DNA of 64,000 nt, from the NCBI GenBank assembly GCA_016788165.1, contig JAEUTH010000015.1, forward strand, positions 103,970 to 167,969, written 5' to 3'. Shown piece after piece: positions 30,982-45,900 of this stretch (the stretch's first letter is position 1; every line of letters begins with the position of its first letter). The position numbers and the translations under genes were made by a program. Under the pieces are notes generated by a model, which had not been told where the DNA came from, made no database searches, and worked only from the letters and a program-made list of their open reading frames with translations. This DNA is from Bacteroidia bacterium. Lineage in GTDB: Bacteria; Bacteroidota; Bacteroidia; AKYH767-A; OLB10.

Positions 30982-33900
30982 TTAGTGAATTACCAATCGA
31001 ATAACTTTAAAATGATCATCTAAGCTTAAACGCATCATATAAACACCTTTAGGCAGTTGAGATAAATCATAGGTACGTGTGTTATCACCTGTAAATGCAT
31101 GCTCAGTAGTACTCCAAACGTCACGTCCTGAAAGATCTAATACCGTAATATTAATTTCTGCGTCAACAAATGCATTAAATGCAACATTTACAATTCCGTT
31201 TGATGGGTTAGGATATGCTGACACATTCCAGGTTGCAGCAGTTTCTATAGCAACTTTATTGTTGCCAAATGGACAACTTAACAATCCTGTATTTATAGCA
31301 GCACCACCTAAATAAGCCAAGTTTATTGTTTCGGCAGCGTTAGCCCAAGTTGTTGGAGATGCAACAGGAGCAGCTACACAACCACCTAAACGCTTATTAG
31401 CTTCGCTTAAAAACTGATTTACAGTCATACCATTAAATACAGCACTACCACCGGTCATACCTGAAATAATAGCACTACCTAACGGAACGGTTGTAGTAAT
31501 AGCGAAATTAGGATCGTATGCATCAAAATAAACATTAAGCGTTAATGCTACTAATTGCGCAGCCAGTTTATTTTGATATGAACCGCTGGTTGGGTTTACC
31601 AAGTTTGCTGCCAATACATTGCTTACTGTATTTGGCTGACCGTTAAGGAAATTACGAACTGCATTTGCATTACTTAACGTTAATGTACGTGAACCAACAC
31701 ATGGGCCACCGCCAATTACTAAACTTGATGGGAATGCAGCCGCAAAGTTATTAGTTAAGTATTGGCCTGACTGGCTTGGGTTACCGTTAGGTGTAACGCC
31801 CCAGGTAACAATGCTTTCGGTACGCCAAGGACGCGTTATTGGATTACAAAAGTAATTCGGTTGTGTAATTACAACAGAAGCGGTTTGAATACAACCCAAT
31901 GCATCGGTTACAGTAACCTGATAAGTACCCGCTGTTAAACCGGTTACGGCTGCTGTGGTTTTTATTGGTGTTGTATTCCAAGAGTAGGTAAACGGTGCAG
32001 TACCACCAGAAAGCACTGTTACTGTAGCAGTTCCGTTATTTCCACCAAACACGGTAACATTGGTTTTAGTAATGCTAAGCACCATGATTACCGGTTGTGA
32101 AACTACAACTGCTCCAACTACAGTACAACCATTTGCATCTGTAACTGTTGCTGTATAGGTACCAGCAGCCAACGAGTTTATACAAGATGTTGTTGCTCCG
32201 GTATTCCACAAATATGTATAAGGAGCCGTGCCACCAACCGGAGTTGTACATGCACTACCACCTACACCACCACTGCAGCTTACATTAGTTTTACTCATGG
32301 TTACTTGTAATTGTGTTGGGGCAGTAAGTACTACGCACAATGAAACTACACATCCGTTTGCATCCGTTACAGTTACCGTATGGCTTCCGGTTATAATATT
32401 GGTTCTGTCTTCAGTTACTGCGCCATCAGTCCATAAATAACTATATGGAGCCGTGCCACCTGTAACTGTAATATCAATTGATCCATTGTTACTACCATTA
32501 CAAGTTGGGTTAACAGAAGTTGCTGTTATAGCAAGTGGAGAAGCAGGTTGCGTTAAAGTAACAGATGCTGTTATTGTACATCCATTTGCATCGCCAACCG
32601 TAACTGTATAAACACCTGCCACTAAGCCGGTTGCTGTTGCATTGGTTTGCACAGGAACTGTATTCCAGCTATAAGTGTAAGGAGCGGTTCCTCCGGATGG
32701 TATTGCTGTTGCTGAGCCACTTGAACTGCCGTTACATGATACATCAATTTGTGTTGTAGCCAGCGTTAATACAGGTGCTTCGGTAAGCGTAATGCTTGAA
32801 GTAGCCGTACAAACACCATTTGTAACAGTTACCGTATAGGTACCCGCAGTTAATCCAAAAATATCTTCTGTAGTTGCGCCATTGCTCCAAGCATAAGTAT
32901 GAGGCCCGGTACCTGATACCGTTAAATTAACGCTGCCATCACTACCTCCATTGCAACGGATATTTACACCTCCGGCATAAACAGGACTGTTAAGACTGGC
33001 AGCAATACCGCCTTGAGTTGCAACAGTTACACAAACAGTTAACTGACAGCCATTGGCATCAGTAACCACCACAAAATTATTACCAGCCATTAAACCGGTT
33101 GCTGTAGCTGTGGTTTGAACCGGATTGGTTGTCCATGCATACGTATATGGTGCTGTACCACCTGTAATTACAACCGTACCAGTACCATTTGCCAAACCAC
33201 AAGAAGCCGGAGTATTAGCTGTGGATATTGTATCTAATGCAACTGGGGCTCCCACAATAATATTAGCTGATGTTGTGCAACCATTTGCATCAGTTGCTGT
33301 TACGGTATAGGTACCGGCTGCAACGTTATTAATACAAGCTGCTGTAGCTCCGGTATTCCAGCTAAAGCTATAATTACCGGCACCACCTGTAGCTACTACA
33401 CAAGCCATACCATCGGTATTACCCGAACATGAAACATTTGTAACATTTGAAGTAATTACAATAGCAGCAGGTTCTGCAATTGAACCTGATGCAGTTTGTG
33501 TACATCCATTTGCATCAGTAACTGTTACTGTATATGCACCTGCAACAGCAGACAAACCCGCATTTGTATCGCCATTACTCCACAAATAACCAAATGGTGC
33601 TGTGCCGCCTGAGAAACCGAATATATTCAAACTACCGTTGCCACCATTACATGCTGCAGGAACCGAAGTCAATACAAAATTCATATCAGTAACCTGGTAA
33701 ACTGTTACCGTACAAGATGATGCGCATCCGTTTGCATCTGTAACGGTTACCGTATAGGTTCCTGCCGTTAATGAGTTTGCAATGGCATTGGTTTGTGCCG
33801 GCACGGTGTTCCAATTATAGCTGTAAGGTGCTTGACCACCAATTACATTAACAATAGCAGTACCATCGGCCTGTCCACATGTAGCTGGTGTGCTATTGGT

Positions 33901-36900
33901 GTTACAATTAATTACAACCGGTTGCGTAATACCTACAGCACCTGTAACACTACAACCCAAACTATCGGTTATAGTAAATACATAAGTACCTGATGACAAA
34001 CCGGTTGCAATCATGGTGGTTTGACCATTGCTCCATAAGTAAGAATATGAATTACCAACTGTGTATGGCACTCCACCAAAGGCATTAATTACTGCCGAAC
34101 CTGAATTACCGCCAGAGCAAGTAACATTGGTTTGATTTGTAAAATAAGCTAATGGTGTAGGCTCAATAACATCCACACTGCATATTGAAATACATCCTAA
34201 TGAATCAATAACTTTTACTTCATAAGTACCTGCTGCTAAACCGGTTGCTGTAGCTGTGGTTTGTGCTGGTGTTGAGTTCCATAAGTAAGTGTATGAACCG
34301 GTGCCACCAGCTGCAGTTACAGTTGCTGTACCATTATGATATCCGGCACAAGTAACATTGGTTGTTGTAGTGGCACAAGTTAATGCTGCTGCCGAGTTTA
34401 TAGTAAACGGTACTAATACCGGACCACAACCGTTAGCATCGCTTACAGTTAAGGTATATGACCCTACTGGCAAACCACTTACATTACTCCATGTACCATA
34501 GCCATCCCAGTCGTAAGTATAAGGCGCTGTACCTCCGGTAACTGTTGCCATGGCTGTACCGTTGTCATTACCACAAGTTGCATCGCCAGTTGTTACAGTG
34601 GCAGTTAAAGTTGCCGGTTCGGTTAAAGTAACAGTACTCACATTTGTACAACCATTGGCATCTGTAACAGTAAGTGTATAGGTACCAGCACTCAAATTGG
34701 TTAAAGAAGCATCGGTACTTCCATCACTCCACAAATAACTATAAGCTGCAGTACCACCAACTACAGCGGCTGTTATGCTTCCATTTGCGCTATCGTTACA
34801 CAATGGGTTAACATTACTGGTTGTTACAAGCAAGGCCGTAGGAGAAACAACTGTAAAGCATTTTGTTTCTGCACATCCATTCTTGGTTATTATAACACAA
34901 ATGCTATTTACATTGCCACTAAAGGTGCCTACGTTGGTATGATTTGATGTATCATTTAACCAAGTATAAGAGTATGTACCTGCAACCGGGCCACCTGTTG
35001 GTGAAACCGTTACAATACCGTTATTACCAAAGCAGGTTGGATTAACAATAACCTCGTTGGCCGAAATTGGAAGAGGTTCAGTAATCGTATAATTTATTGC
35101 TGTTGTACAACCATTATAATCGGTAACAATTACAGTATAACTACCTGCAGCTAATCCTGTTGCTGTTACAGTCATCTGACCATCATTCCACATATAGAAA
35201 TAAGGTGCAGCACCTCCGCTTACAACTGCTGTTGCTGTTCCTGTGTTATCGCCTGCACAATTTACATCTACTTGTGTACCAACACCCACTAAAACGGTTG
35301 GTTCGGCAACAACTGCAGTACGAGTAATAGTGCAACCATTGGCATCAGTAACAGTTACTGTATAGGTATTGGCAGATAATCCACCGGCATTTTGTCCGGT
35401 AGCGCCATTGCTCCACAAATATGTGTAAGGTGTTACACCACCCGTTACGTAAACAGCTACTATTCCATTATTACCACCATTACAATTTACATCAATTGCT
35501 GTTGTATTGGCTATCAAGGCTGCTGGTTCGGTTACGGTAACAGTAACACTGGTTGTGCAACCTCCGGCATCAGAAACATTAACGGTGTAAGTTCCGGCTG
35601 TTAATCCGGTAAATATGCCGGTACTATTGCTTGATAATCCTAAAACATAAGTATATGGTGCGGTACCGCCTGAGATAATCACATTAATACTACCGGTTGT
35701 ATCACCATTACAAGCTACATGGGTAACATTAGCTGAAGCCATAAAAGCAGCAGGCTGCGAAATTACAACTGTAGCCGAAGCAACACATCCGTTGGCATCT
35801 GTAACCATTACACCGTAAGTACCGGCCAACAGACCTGTAACAATATCAGTAGTTTGACCGTTACTCCATAAATAAGTATATGGAACTGTGCCTCCGTTTC
35901 CGGTTACCTGTGCACTTCCTGTATTACCACCGCTACATGGTATATTAATCACGTTACTTATTGTAGCGGTTAAAGCTGTAGCAGGTTCAGTAATAGTAGT
36001 ATTACCACTAACGGTACATCCATTTGCATCAGTAACTGTTACTGTAAATGTACCAGCAGGTAATCCTGTAGCTGTAGCGGTTAACTGAACCGGAGTTGAG
36101 TTCCATAGATAAGTGTATGGCATTGTACCACCACTAACAATACCTGCTGTGGCAGTACCATTGGCGCCACCATTACAAGATACTGAAGTGTTACTTAAAG
36201 CACCCATAACCAAAGCTGTTGATTCTGTTATATTAATGCCACTTACTGAGGTAGTACAACCATTAGCATCGGTAATGGTAACCGAGTAGGTACCTGCTAC
36301 CAAACCGGTAAATAAACCTGTGCCATTAGTTACAGCACCCGGATTTAGTGTGTAAGATAATGCACCTGTACCACCGGAAGCTACTGCTGTTACTGTACCT
36401 GTATTTCCGCCATTACAAGCTACATTAGTAGCCGAAGCTGATGCCGTAATTGCAGTTGGTTGTGTAACCACAGCAGTTGCTGTTTTGGTACAACCATTTG
36501 CATCAGTAACAGTTACCGTGTATGTACCGGCAGTTAAACCACTGATTGATGCAGTAGTCGCTGAAGCGCCCGTATTCCACAAATAGGTATAGCCGGGTGT
36601 ACCATTGTTTGCTACCACACTGGCCGTTCCATCACTGCCTCCGTTACAGCTAGCAGCCGAGGCCGAAGTAGTAGCTGTAAGTGCAGTAGGTTGTGTTATG
36701 GTAACTGTACAACTGGTTGTACAACCCTTTCTATCAGTTACAATTACTGTATAGGTACCGGCCTGCAAATTACTTACAGTACCGGATGTTTTAATTGGTG
36801 TAGTATTCCAAACATAACTATAGCCCGGTGTACCACCAACCGGTGTAACCGAGGCTTTGCCGTCATTGCCGCCATTACATAAAACAGCGTCAATCATAGT

Positions 36901-39900
36901 TGTTGTGCATGATAAAACTGATGGTTCTGTTATGTTGATATTTAAGGAAGCTGTACAACCTTTGCTATCTGTAACTGTTACAGTATAGGTTCCGGCTGCT
37001 AAACCGGTAGCTGTTTTTGATGTACTGCCATTACTCCATAAATAAGTAAACGGTGCAGTGCCGCCTGAATGATTTACAGTAGATTTACCATCAGCACCAC
37101 CATTGCAACTTACATTGCTTTGTGTTGAGCTAAGCACTAATACGTTTGGTTGTGTAACAAATATGTTAGCTAAAATGGTACATCCTTTTGAATCTAAAAT
37201 AATTACCGAGTAAGCACCGGCTGAAACCACGCCCACCAAATCTTGTGTGGTTGCACCGATTGACCAAACATATGTATAAGGCGCTGTACCTCCGGTTACG
37301 GTAACATCAATAGTACCATTGTTATATCCGAAACAAGATGGACGTGTAACTGTATAAAGTGCTGTTAAAGCCGGTGGTTGTGTAACATTAATTGAATTAG
37401 TTACCGTACAACCGTTTGCATCAGTAACTGTTACAGTATATGTTCCGGCTGTTAGACCTGTTATATAAGCAGTTGTAGCACCATTGTTCCACAGATATGT
37501 ATAACCAGGTGTTCCGCCTGATGCTAAAACCTGAGCAGTACCATTGCTACCGTTACGGCAGCTTACATTGGTTTTCTTCATGGTTGTTGCAATAGCCGTA
37601 GGTTGCGTAATAGTTACGGTTGTTGATACCGTACAACCATTTGCATCGGTAACCACTACAGTATAAATGCCTGCACCTAAACCGGTTGCAATATTACTGG
37701 TTTGAACCGGACTTGTATTCCAGCTATAAGTATATGGCAAGGTACCACCACTTGCTGTTGCTGTAGCTGTTCCTGAACTATTACCATTACAAGCAACATT
37801 AAACGGTGCTGCGAAAACGGTAAGTGGAGCAGGTTCAGTAATTACGGCAGTACCTACTTTAGTACAACCATTTGCATCGGTAATTGTTACCTCATAAACA
37901 CCGGCTGTTAAGCCACTTATGGTTTGTGTAGTTGCCAATACACCACTTACTGTTGGCGATATTCTTATCCAAGAGTAGCTATATGGTGCAGTTCCGCCTG
38001 ATGGTAATGCTGTTACCGATCCATCAGCACCTCCGGCACATGATACATTGGTAATATTTGCATTACAAACACATGAAAGTTCAGCAGGTTCAGCAACAGT
38101 AAATTGCATGCTTGCTGTACATGAATTGGCATCAATTACTATTACTGTATATACACCGGCAGCTAATCCGCTAACGTTTGCAGTAGTTGCACCGGTACTC
38201 CAATTGTAAACATATGGGCTTACACCACCTGTTACTGAACTAATTATTGAACCATTACTATTGCCAAAACATGTAGCATTGTTAATGGTTCCACCAATTA
38301 CAATTGCAGCAGGCTCGGTTACGATAAATGTTTCAACACGCGTACAATTGTTGGCATCGGTTACGGTTGCAGTATAATTACCTGCTGTTAAACCGCTTAC
38401 AGTTGTATTGGTGCTTCCATTAGACCAAATTACACTATAAGGAGCAATGCCACCGGTTGGTATAATATCTATCATACCATTATTACCTCCATTACAAAGC
38501 ACATGCGTAATGTTGCCATTTAAAGCAATCGAATCGGGTTGGGTTATGGTTACATCAGCACTGGCTGTACATCCGTTTGCATCAACTACAACTACACTGT
38601 AAGCACCGGCACTTAGTCCGGTAGCGGTGGCTGCTGTTTGTGCAGGTAATGTACTCCATGAATAGGTGTATGGTGTTGTACCACCACTAGCATTAACGGT
38701 TGCTGTACCATTATTGCCTCCAAAACATAATGGACTTACAAATGAAGTGCTTAATGAAATTGCTGTTGGTTCAGTAACTGTAACCGAACCAATAACCTGA
38801 CAGTTATTTGCATCTGTAACAGTTAGTGTATAGGTACCTGCAACTAAGTTTTGAATAGTTGCTGTAGTTTCGCCATTGCTCCATAAATAGGTAAATCCTG
38901 GCGTACCTCCATTTACTGAAACCGTAATTTCGCCTGTATTGCCACCATTACAAAGAACATGCGTTATGGTATTATCAAAATACAAACTATCAGGCGAAGT
39001 AATTTCAACAATTACATCTTTAGTACAACCCAATGAGTCTAAAATATTACAGGTATAAACACCTGCAGGTAAACCGGTAGCCGTAGCTGTGGTTTGAACT
39101 GGTATTGATGTCCAGCTATAGGTATAAGGTGGGGTGCCACCTGTTGGAAATACAGTTGCAACACCATTAGAAGCACCATGACAATTTAAGTTTGTCACAC
39201 TTGCAGTTGCGTCTAACAAACTGGGTTGAGTAATAAGGAATGTAATGGTAGTATCACAACCGGGTGTGCCCGAACTATCGGTTATTGTAACCGTATGTGT
39301 TCCTGCTGCAAAATTAAATCCGGTAGGTGTGGTATCGCCATTATCCCAAATATAACTGTAACCGCCTATTCCTCCGCTTACGCTAACCGTAGCCGATCCA
39401 TCAGAACCATTATGACAAGTAACATTGCTTTGCGATGTACCCACAATTAACTGTGGATTTTGTGTTATAACGGTAGAGAATGTTTCTGTACAACCATACA
39501 AATCAGTAACTGTTAGTGTATAGGTGCCGGCTACCAAGCCGTTCAAATCTTCAGTTGTTGCTCCGTTCGACCATAAATAGCTATATGGAATACTACCACC
39601 GGCAACGCCTAAATCAATACTGCCTGTAGCATAACCAAAACATTGAACATGTACAACATTATCCAAGGTAATGCTGATTACTGCAGGGTTTATAAGGTTC
39701 ACTGATGAAGTTACCGTACATCCATTAATATCTGTTACAGTTACTGTATAAACATCTCCGGGCAATCCGGTAACCGTTTGCGTTGTACCAACATTTATGT
39801 TCGAACTATTTGTCCACGAGTAAGTATATCCACCGGTACCTCCAGTTGGGTTAGCGGTAACTGCTCCATCTGACATGCCATTACAAGATACGCTGTCGCT

Positions 39901-42900
39901 TACAGAAGCATTGCCAATTAAAGCATTTGGTTGTAACACTTCTATACTTGATGTAGAAGTACAACCATTCGAAAAGTCGGCAATAGTAACTGTGTAAACT
40001 CCGGCAGGTAAGTTGGTAAATGTTACAGGACCTGCGGTATTGGCAAAGCTTTGCGAATTTGGATCTGGGTTGATGCTAAAGTTATAGGTACCTGATGAAC
40101 CTGTTCCTGTAGCCTGTATTGAACCATTAGACTGGCCATTACATGTAACACTATCTTGCACTAAAGCTACTGAAGGCACTAAACCAACGGTAACCAAAAC
40201 ACTATCAACTGCTGTACAGCCATTCCTGTCTGTAACCACAACAGTGTAATTGGTAGTTACAGTTGGGTTGGCATTTACACTAGCTGCAGTAGTATTATCT
40301 AAACCTACTGCCGGGCTCCATGCATAAGTATAATCAGGTGTTGGCATGCCACCGCTTGCAGATACTGAAAGTGTGGTACTTTGTCCCTCGCAAATAAATA
40401 CATCAGCTGATGCCGTAGCAACCACAGGCGTAAGTACTACCACTTCAATTGAATCTATATCCTTACAAATTGGGCTGCCGGCTGTGGCGGCACGCAAATA
40501 GTATGTTGTTGTTGCAGCAATAGCCACCGGATTGGTTAATGCATTGCTGCCCGATTGTGCATCGGCTAAAGTACTGTGGTAAGTTACGGTACTAATTACA
40601 GCATTGTTAGAAGTAATTAATGTGTTTAAATCGAACGATGCCGAACCAGGTGCACAAAGCGTATCGTTTGATACTGTGTAATCAGGACATTGTGTAACCG
40701 TAATTACAACCGTATCAGTTGCCGGTGCACAAACACCTGCAGGATCATCGGTAGTAAGTACTATCGTAACTTGCCTACCGGCATCTGCGGCAGCAGGTGC
40801 GTAAGTGGCTGTAGATAAACTATTGGCATTTGATAAAACACCTGCACCCAAATAAGCATCACCCGGATTAGGTATAACACTCCAGGTAGCACTACTTGCT
40901 GTACCACCAATGGCACCGTTTAATAAAACCAAAGCATTACAACAACCACAAACGGTAATATCAGCTCCGGCATTTACTGTTGGAGCAGGTTCAACTACAA
41001 CACTAACAGTAGCTGTTGCTGTGCAACCATTTGCATCGGCTCCGGTTACTGTATAGGTTGTATTAGCAGTTGGGCTAACACTTACGGTTGTGCCTGACAA
41101 TGAGCCCGGCATCCAGGTGTAAGTTACAGCGCCACTTCCGGTTAATATGCTCGAACTACCATTACAAATTGTATCGGGACTGGCCGTAGCAGTTACAACT
41201 ACAACCGGATTGTCGTTTACTAAAATACTGTTGCTTACAGTACAACCATTGGCATCGGTAACTGTTACTGTATAGGTTGCAGTTACTAAGCCTGTGGCTG
41301 TTGCATTGGTTTGGCTATTGCTCCATAAATAAGTATAGGGCGATGTGCCACCACCTGCTAATACCGTTGCTGTACCATCATTACCACCTGCACAAGTTAC
41401 ATTGGTGCTCGACATGGTAGCCGTTAACACTGCAGGTTCGGCAACGGTTGTTTGGCAACTGGCAGTAGTTCCAATATTATCAGTAACAGTTACTGTATAG
41501 GTATTGGCCGTTAAACCGGCTATTGAAGCAGTAGTTGCCCCTGTACTCCATAAGTAAGCATAAGGTGACGAGCCACCTGCAGCAAGTACCGTAGCGGTAC
41601 CGTCATTGCCGCCATTGCAACTTACAGTTGTGTTACTACATGTAGCCGAAAGTGGTAAAAAGGCCGGTAAGGTTACCGAGCATGTGCTGGTACAGTTATT
41701 GGCATCGGTTACAGTTACGGTATATATACCATCAGACAAGCCTGTAGCTGTAGCGGTGGTTTGGCCATTACTCCACAAATAGCTGTAAGGTGAAGTACCG
41801 CCACCGGCAACAACCGTAACCTGGCCATCATTACCGGCTATGGTTATAGGGCTTGTTACACTGCAATTGGCTGTAACTGATGCTGGTTCGGTAACGGCAT
41901 AATTACAACTTAATGTACATCCATTTGCATCGGTAACTGTTACTGTATAGGTATTGGCTGTTAAGCCGGTTATGGAAGCATCGGTTGAACCGTTACTCCA
42001 GGCATACGTATAAGGAGCTGTACCATCTGATGCCAATACAGAAGCACTTCCGTTAGAACCTCCATTGCAGCTAACATTGTTGCCTGAACAAACAACTGCT
42101 AATGCAGTTGCAGGTTGCATTACAGTATAACCACAACTAATAGTACATCCATTGGCATCAGTTACCGTTACCGTATAGGTATTGGCTGCTAAGCCGGTGA
42201 TGCTTGCATCGGTAGCACCATTACTCCACATATATGAATAAGGTGCAGTACCATCAGAAGCTGCTACACTTGCTGAACCGGTACTGTTACCAAAACAGTT
42301 TACGTTGGTACCGCTGCATACAGCACCTAAAGCAACCGGCTGCGTAACAACATAATTACAAGAGGCTGTGCAACCATTTCCATCGGTTACTGTTACTGTA
42401 TAGGTATTGGCCGCTAAACCGGTTATAGTTGAAGTACTGGCTGAAGTACTCCATAAATAAGTATAAGAAGCCGTACCGCCCGAAGCCAGTACGCTTGCAG
42501 ATCCGGTGCTGTTTCCGAAACAATCAACATTAGTTCCGCTGCAAGCAGCAACTACAGCCGAAGGTTCAGTTACTACATAAGCACATGTTACCGTACATCC
42601 ATTTGCATCTGTAACAGTTACGGTATAGGTATTGGCTGTTAAGCCGGTTATAGAAGCATCGGTTGAACCATTGCTCCAGGCATAAGTATAAGGCGAAACA
42701 CCACCACCGGCAAGCACGCTTGCCGTACCGTTGTTGCCGCCAAAACAACTCACATTAGTACCCGTACAGTTTGCCGATACTGCAGCAGCAGGCTCGGTTA
42801 ATGTTGCCGATACGGTTGCTGTACAACCATTGGCATCTGTTACGGTTACTGTATAGGTACCGGCCGTAAGGCCTGTACGGTCTTCATTGGTATTGCTATC

Positions 42901-45900
42901 GCTCCAGGCAAAAGTATAAGGAGCTGTGCCCGGTGTTACGGTAACATCAATTGTACCCGTAGCAGCACCTGTACATAAAATATTGGTATGGCTTTCGCCT
43001 GCTGCAATGGTTGAGGCAGTTACGGTTATAGAATCTATATCTAAACAAGCCGGTGTAGTAGCAGTATTTTTACGTACATAGTAAGTACCTGTACTACTAA
43101 CGGTTGCCGATATGGCACCGGTTTCGGTTTGGGCATTACTGTAAGTTAAATAATATGCTAACGTACCTGTTGTACTATTGCCATCGCTTACATGGGCATT
43201 TAAGTCTAAAGAACCACCGGTACAAAGCACAGCAGGTGTAGTAACCAATGACGGTACCTGATGTATGGTAATTACCAGCGTATCGGATGCGGCTGTACAA
43301 GCGCCTGCCGGATCATCAGTAGTAAGAATAATATTAATAAACTTAGGGAAGATGCCTGTTAAATCACTACCGCCAGGAGTATAAACCTGACCTAAGCCAT
43401 CCCAGGTAACAGTATTAAATGAACCACCACCGTTATTGGTACTCCACGCTGCCGAAGTAGCCGAACCGCCTATGGCACCGGTTACTGTATAGGTAGTTGC
43501 ACAACAATTACAACCGGCAATATCGGCACCGGCATTGGCTGTGGCTGGTGGCTCAACTGCAATGCTGGCTGTTGCGGTAGTTGTACAACCCAAATTAGAT
43601 TGAACTGTTACCGTATAGGTAGTGGTGGCAGTTACGGCTGTAGCCACAGGATTGGATATTGTAGTGGAAGAAAGGAAGGTTGCGGGCGACCATGAATACG
43701 AAAGGGTTGGCGCACCTGCAGGTGTAAAGGTGTATATGGTACCGCTGGGGAAATTAGCTGCAGAACTGATAGTTGTGTTCTCTGTAGCACTGCTTACCGT
43801 TGATGTGTTAGCAGGACTGAGCGGAGTTACACTTAGGTAATTACCTGATGCGCCTGAGATACCTATGGATGCTGTAGTGCCTACAAGCGCTCCGCTTGTT
43901 GAACCATAGAGCAATTCTACTACATTGCTTCCTTCATACAATTTCACCTGCATATCAATGGTAGGATTGGTGGTGGAGCCACTACTTCCGGTATGAAGGG
44001 CAGTCCATTGAACTGTCAACACCCGATTGGGCGCTGTTCCCGATGTTGAATACTGCACATTACCACCGGTAATATTATTGTCATCCCATAATGGTGCAAT
44101 AAAAAGCGCATTAGAAGCCAAGGCATTGCTGAAAAAGCCGGTTGAAGACGAACCGGTTTGACCAAGTTGTACCCAACCATTGGGCGAAACGGCAAAAACT
44201 GTTTGATTTGCTCCATTGTAATTAAAAGTAAAACCAATAGGCAAATTACCTGTATAACCGTCATCCTGGCTGCCGAATGTTACAGCAGTACCACTAATGG
44301 CAGTATAGGTACCCGAAGATCCGGCAAATCCGTATGTATTGACAAGCGGTGTGGTCCAAGGTACAGAAGCAGTAGCCGCTAGCTGTGAATTGCCACCTGA
44401 ACAAACGCTGGCAGGAGTTGCCGAAGCGCTTACCACAGGATTTGAGCCACTGGTTATTATCGCAGTAGCTGTGGCCGTACAACCATTGGCATCGGTACCT
44501 GTTACTGTATAGGTAGTGGTAGCCGAAGGTGTTGCATTAACCGATGCACCAGTTGTTGCACTTAAACCTGCAGCAGGTGCCCAGGTATAAGTTGAAGCGC
44601 CACTTGCTGTTAGGGAAATGGGGGCACCTCCCGGATTACAAATAGTATCTGAAGTAGGCGAAACAGTTACTGTAGGTGGCGTATTTACGGTAACCGTTAC
44701 TTGGGTTGTTGAATCGGCTAAGCCAGAATTAGAACAAAGTACACGTACTTTATAATACGTGGTTGAACCTGGCTTAGCAAAATAAGTTGATGTTGTGGCA
44801 CCTGGTATTGTAAAGTAAGGCCCACCAGAAACCGTTGAGGAATCCCATTCGATTGATATACCAGCACCAACTGTATTACCCGATAAAGTAAGTGTAACAC
44901 CTGCACCGTTTGTACAAATACTTGAAGAAACGGGAGCTATTGAGCCTGGCGTTGGTGTTCCACTGCAAACTAAAGGTGAATACTCATCAGCACCTATGTC
45001 GGGTGTGGTTAAGCTGCGTGTGTCATTATCAAAATCATTAATGACTGCTGCAAGCGGAACTGCTAAATTATTGACTGCCGGTGAAGAAACATTAATATGC
45101 AGATCTGTTGTGGACGTAAAGCTCGGATCCACCGAAATGGATGCAGCATCTTGGGCTGGTGTATATACAGCTTGCCACAATGGTAAAGTTGCAAAAGATG
45201 TAGTGCCCGTACCGGCAACACCTATTACATGACCATTTGCTGTACTTGGAATGTAATAATCGTTATTGTTTAAACCGCCTGAACCATATGCATAACCAGC
45301 AGCTGGTGCAATAATTGGCGCTTTTAAAAGTGTAGTTGTATTCGAACTGATATTTACATAAATAGCATTATTCTTAATAAAAACGGCTGTATCTGCCGCT
45401 GCAGCAACGTGTTTTGATATACCTGCTATAATTGGATTAGTTGTAGCTGTTGTTGTGCCTGTGGGGTCAACATCACCGGTTAGGTAAATGGAGTTAAAAA
45501 CAATCTGATCACCAGGCCCACCGCAATGTCCAATGCCTGCTCCCTGGTCACCAGTAGTTCCATTACATCGCACATTATAAATCATATTATTGGCAATTAG
45601 ATTCAACGTTTTAGGGCCTGACAAGGTGGTGCCTACTATAATTCCTACCGCAGAATTAGTTCTTTCATCACATACATCATGTACTAAATTTCGCGTACAA
45701 GAAATGTTACTGCTTGATGCTGTTGTTGTTGTTAGGTTACTCCAAGAGTTTACACCAATTGCAATACCAGCTTTATCAAAAAAGGCTGAAATACTATTTG
45801 CGAAATCATGCCCTATGAATTGTACTGTATTTCTAGAAATTGTACATAAATTTTCAAATTGTACGAAAATACCATTTTGACCAATTTCATCAGCGCCAAA

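Noticed and set aside
31849..43010. Periodic repeats resembling a CRISPR or satellite array
   Set aside because: The period is about 225 bases, the units are diverged, and they keep one open frame with SprB protein motifs, so they are coding repeats.
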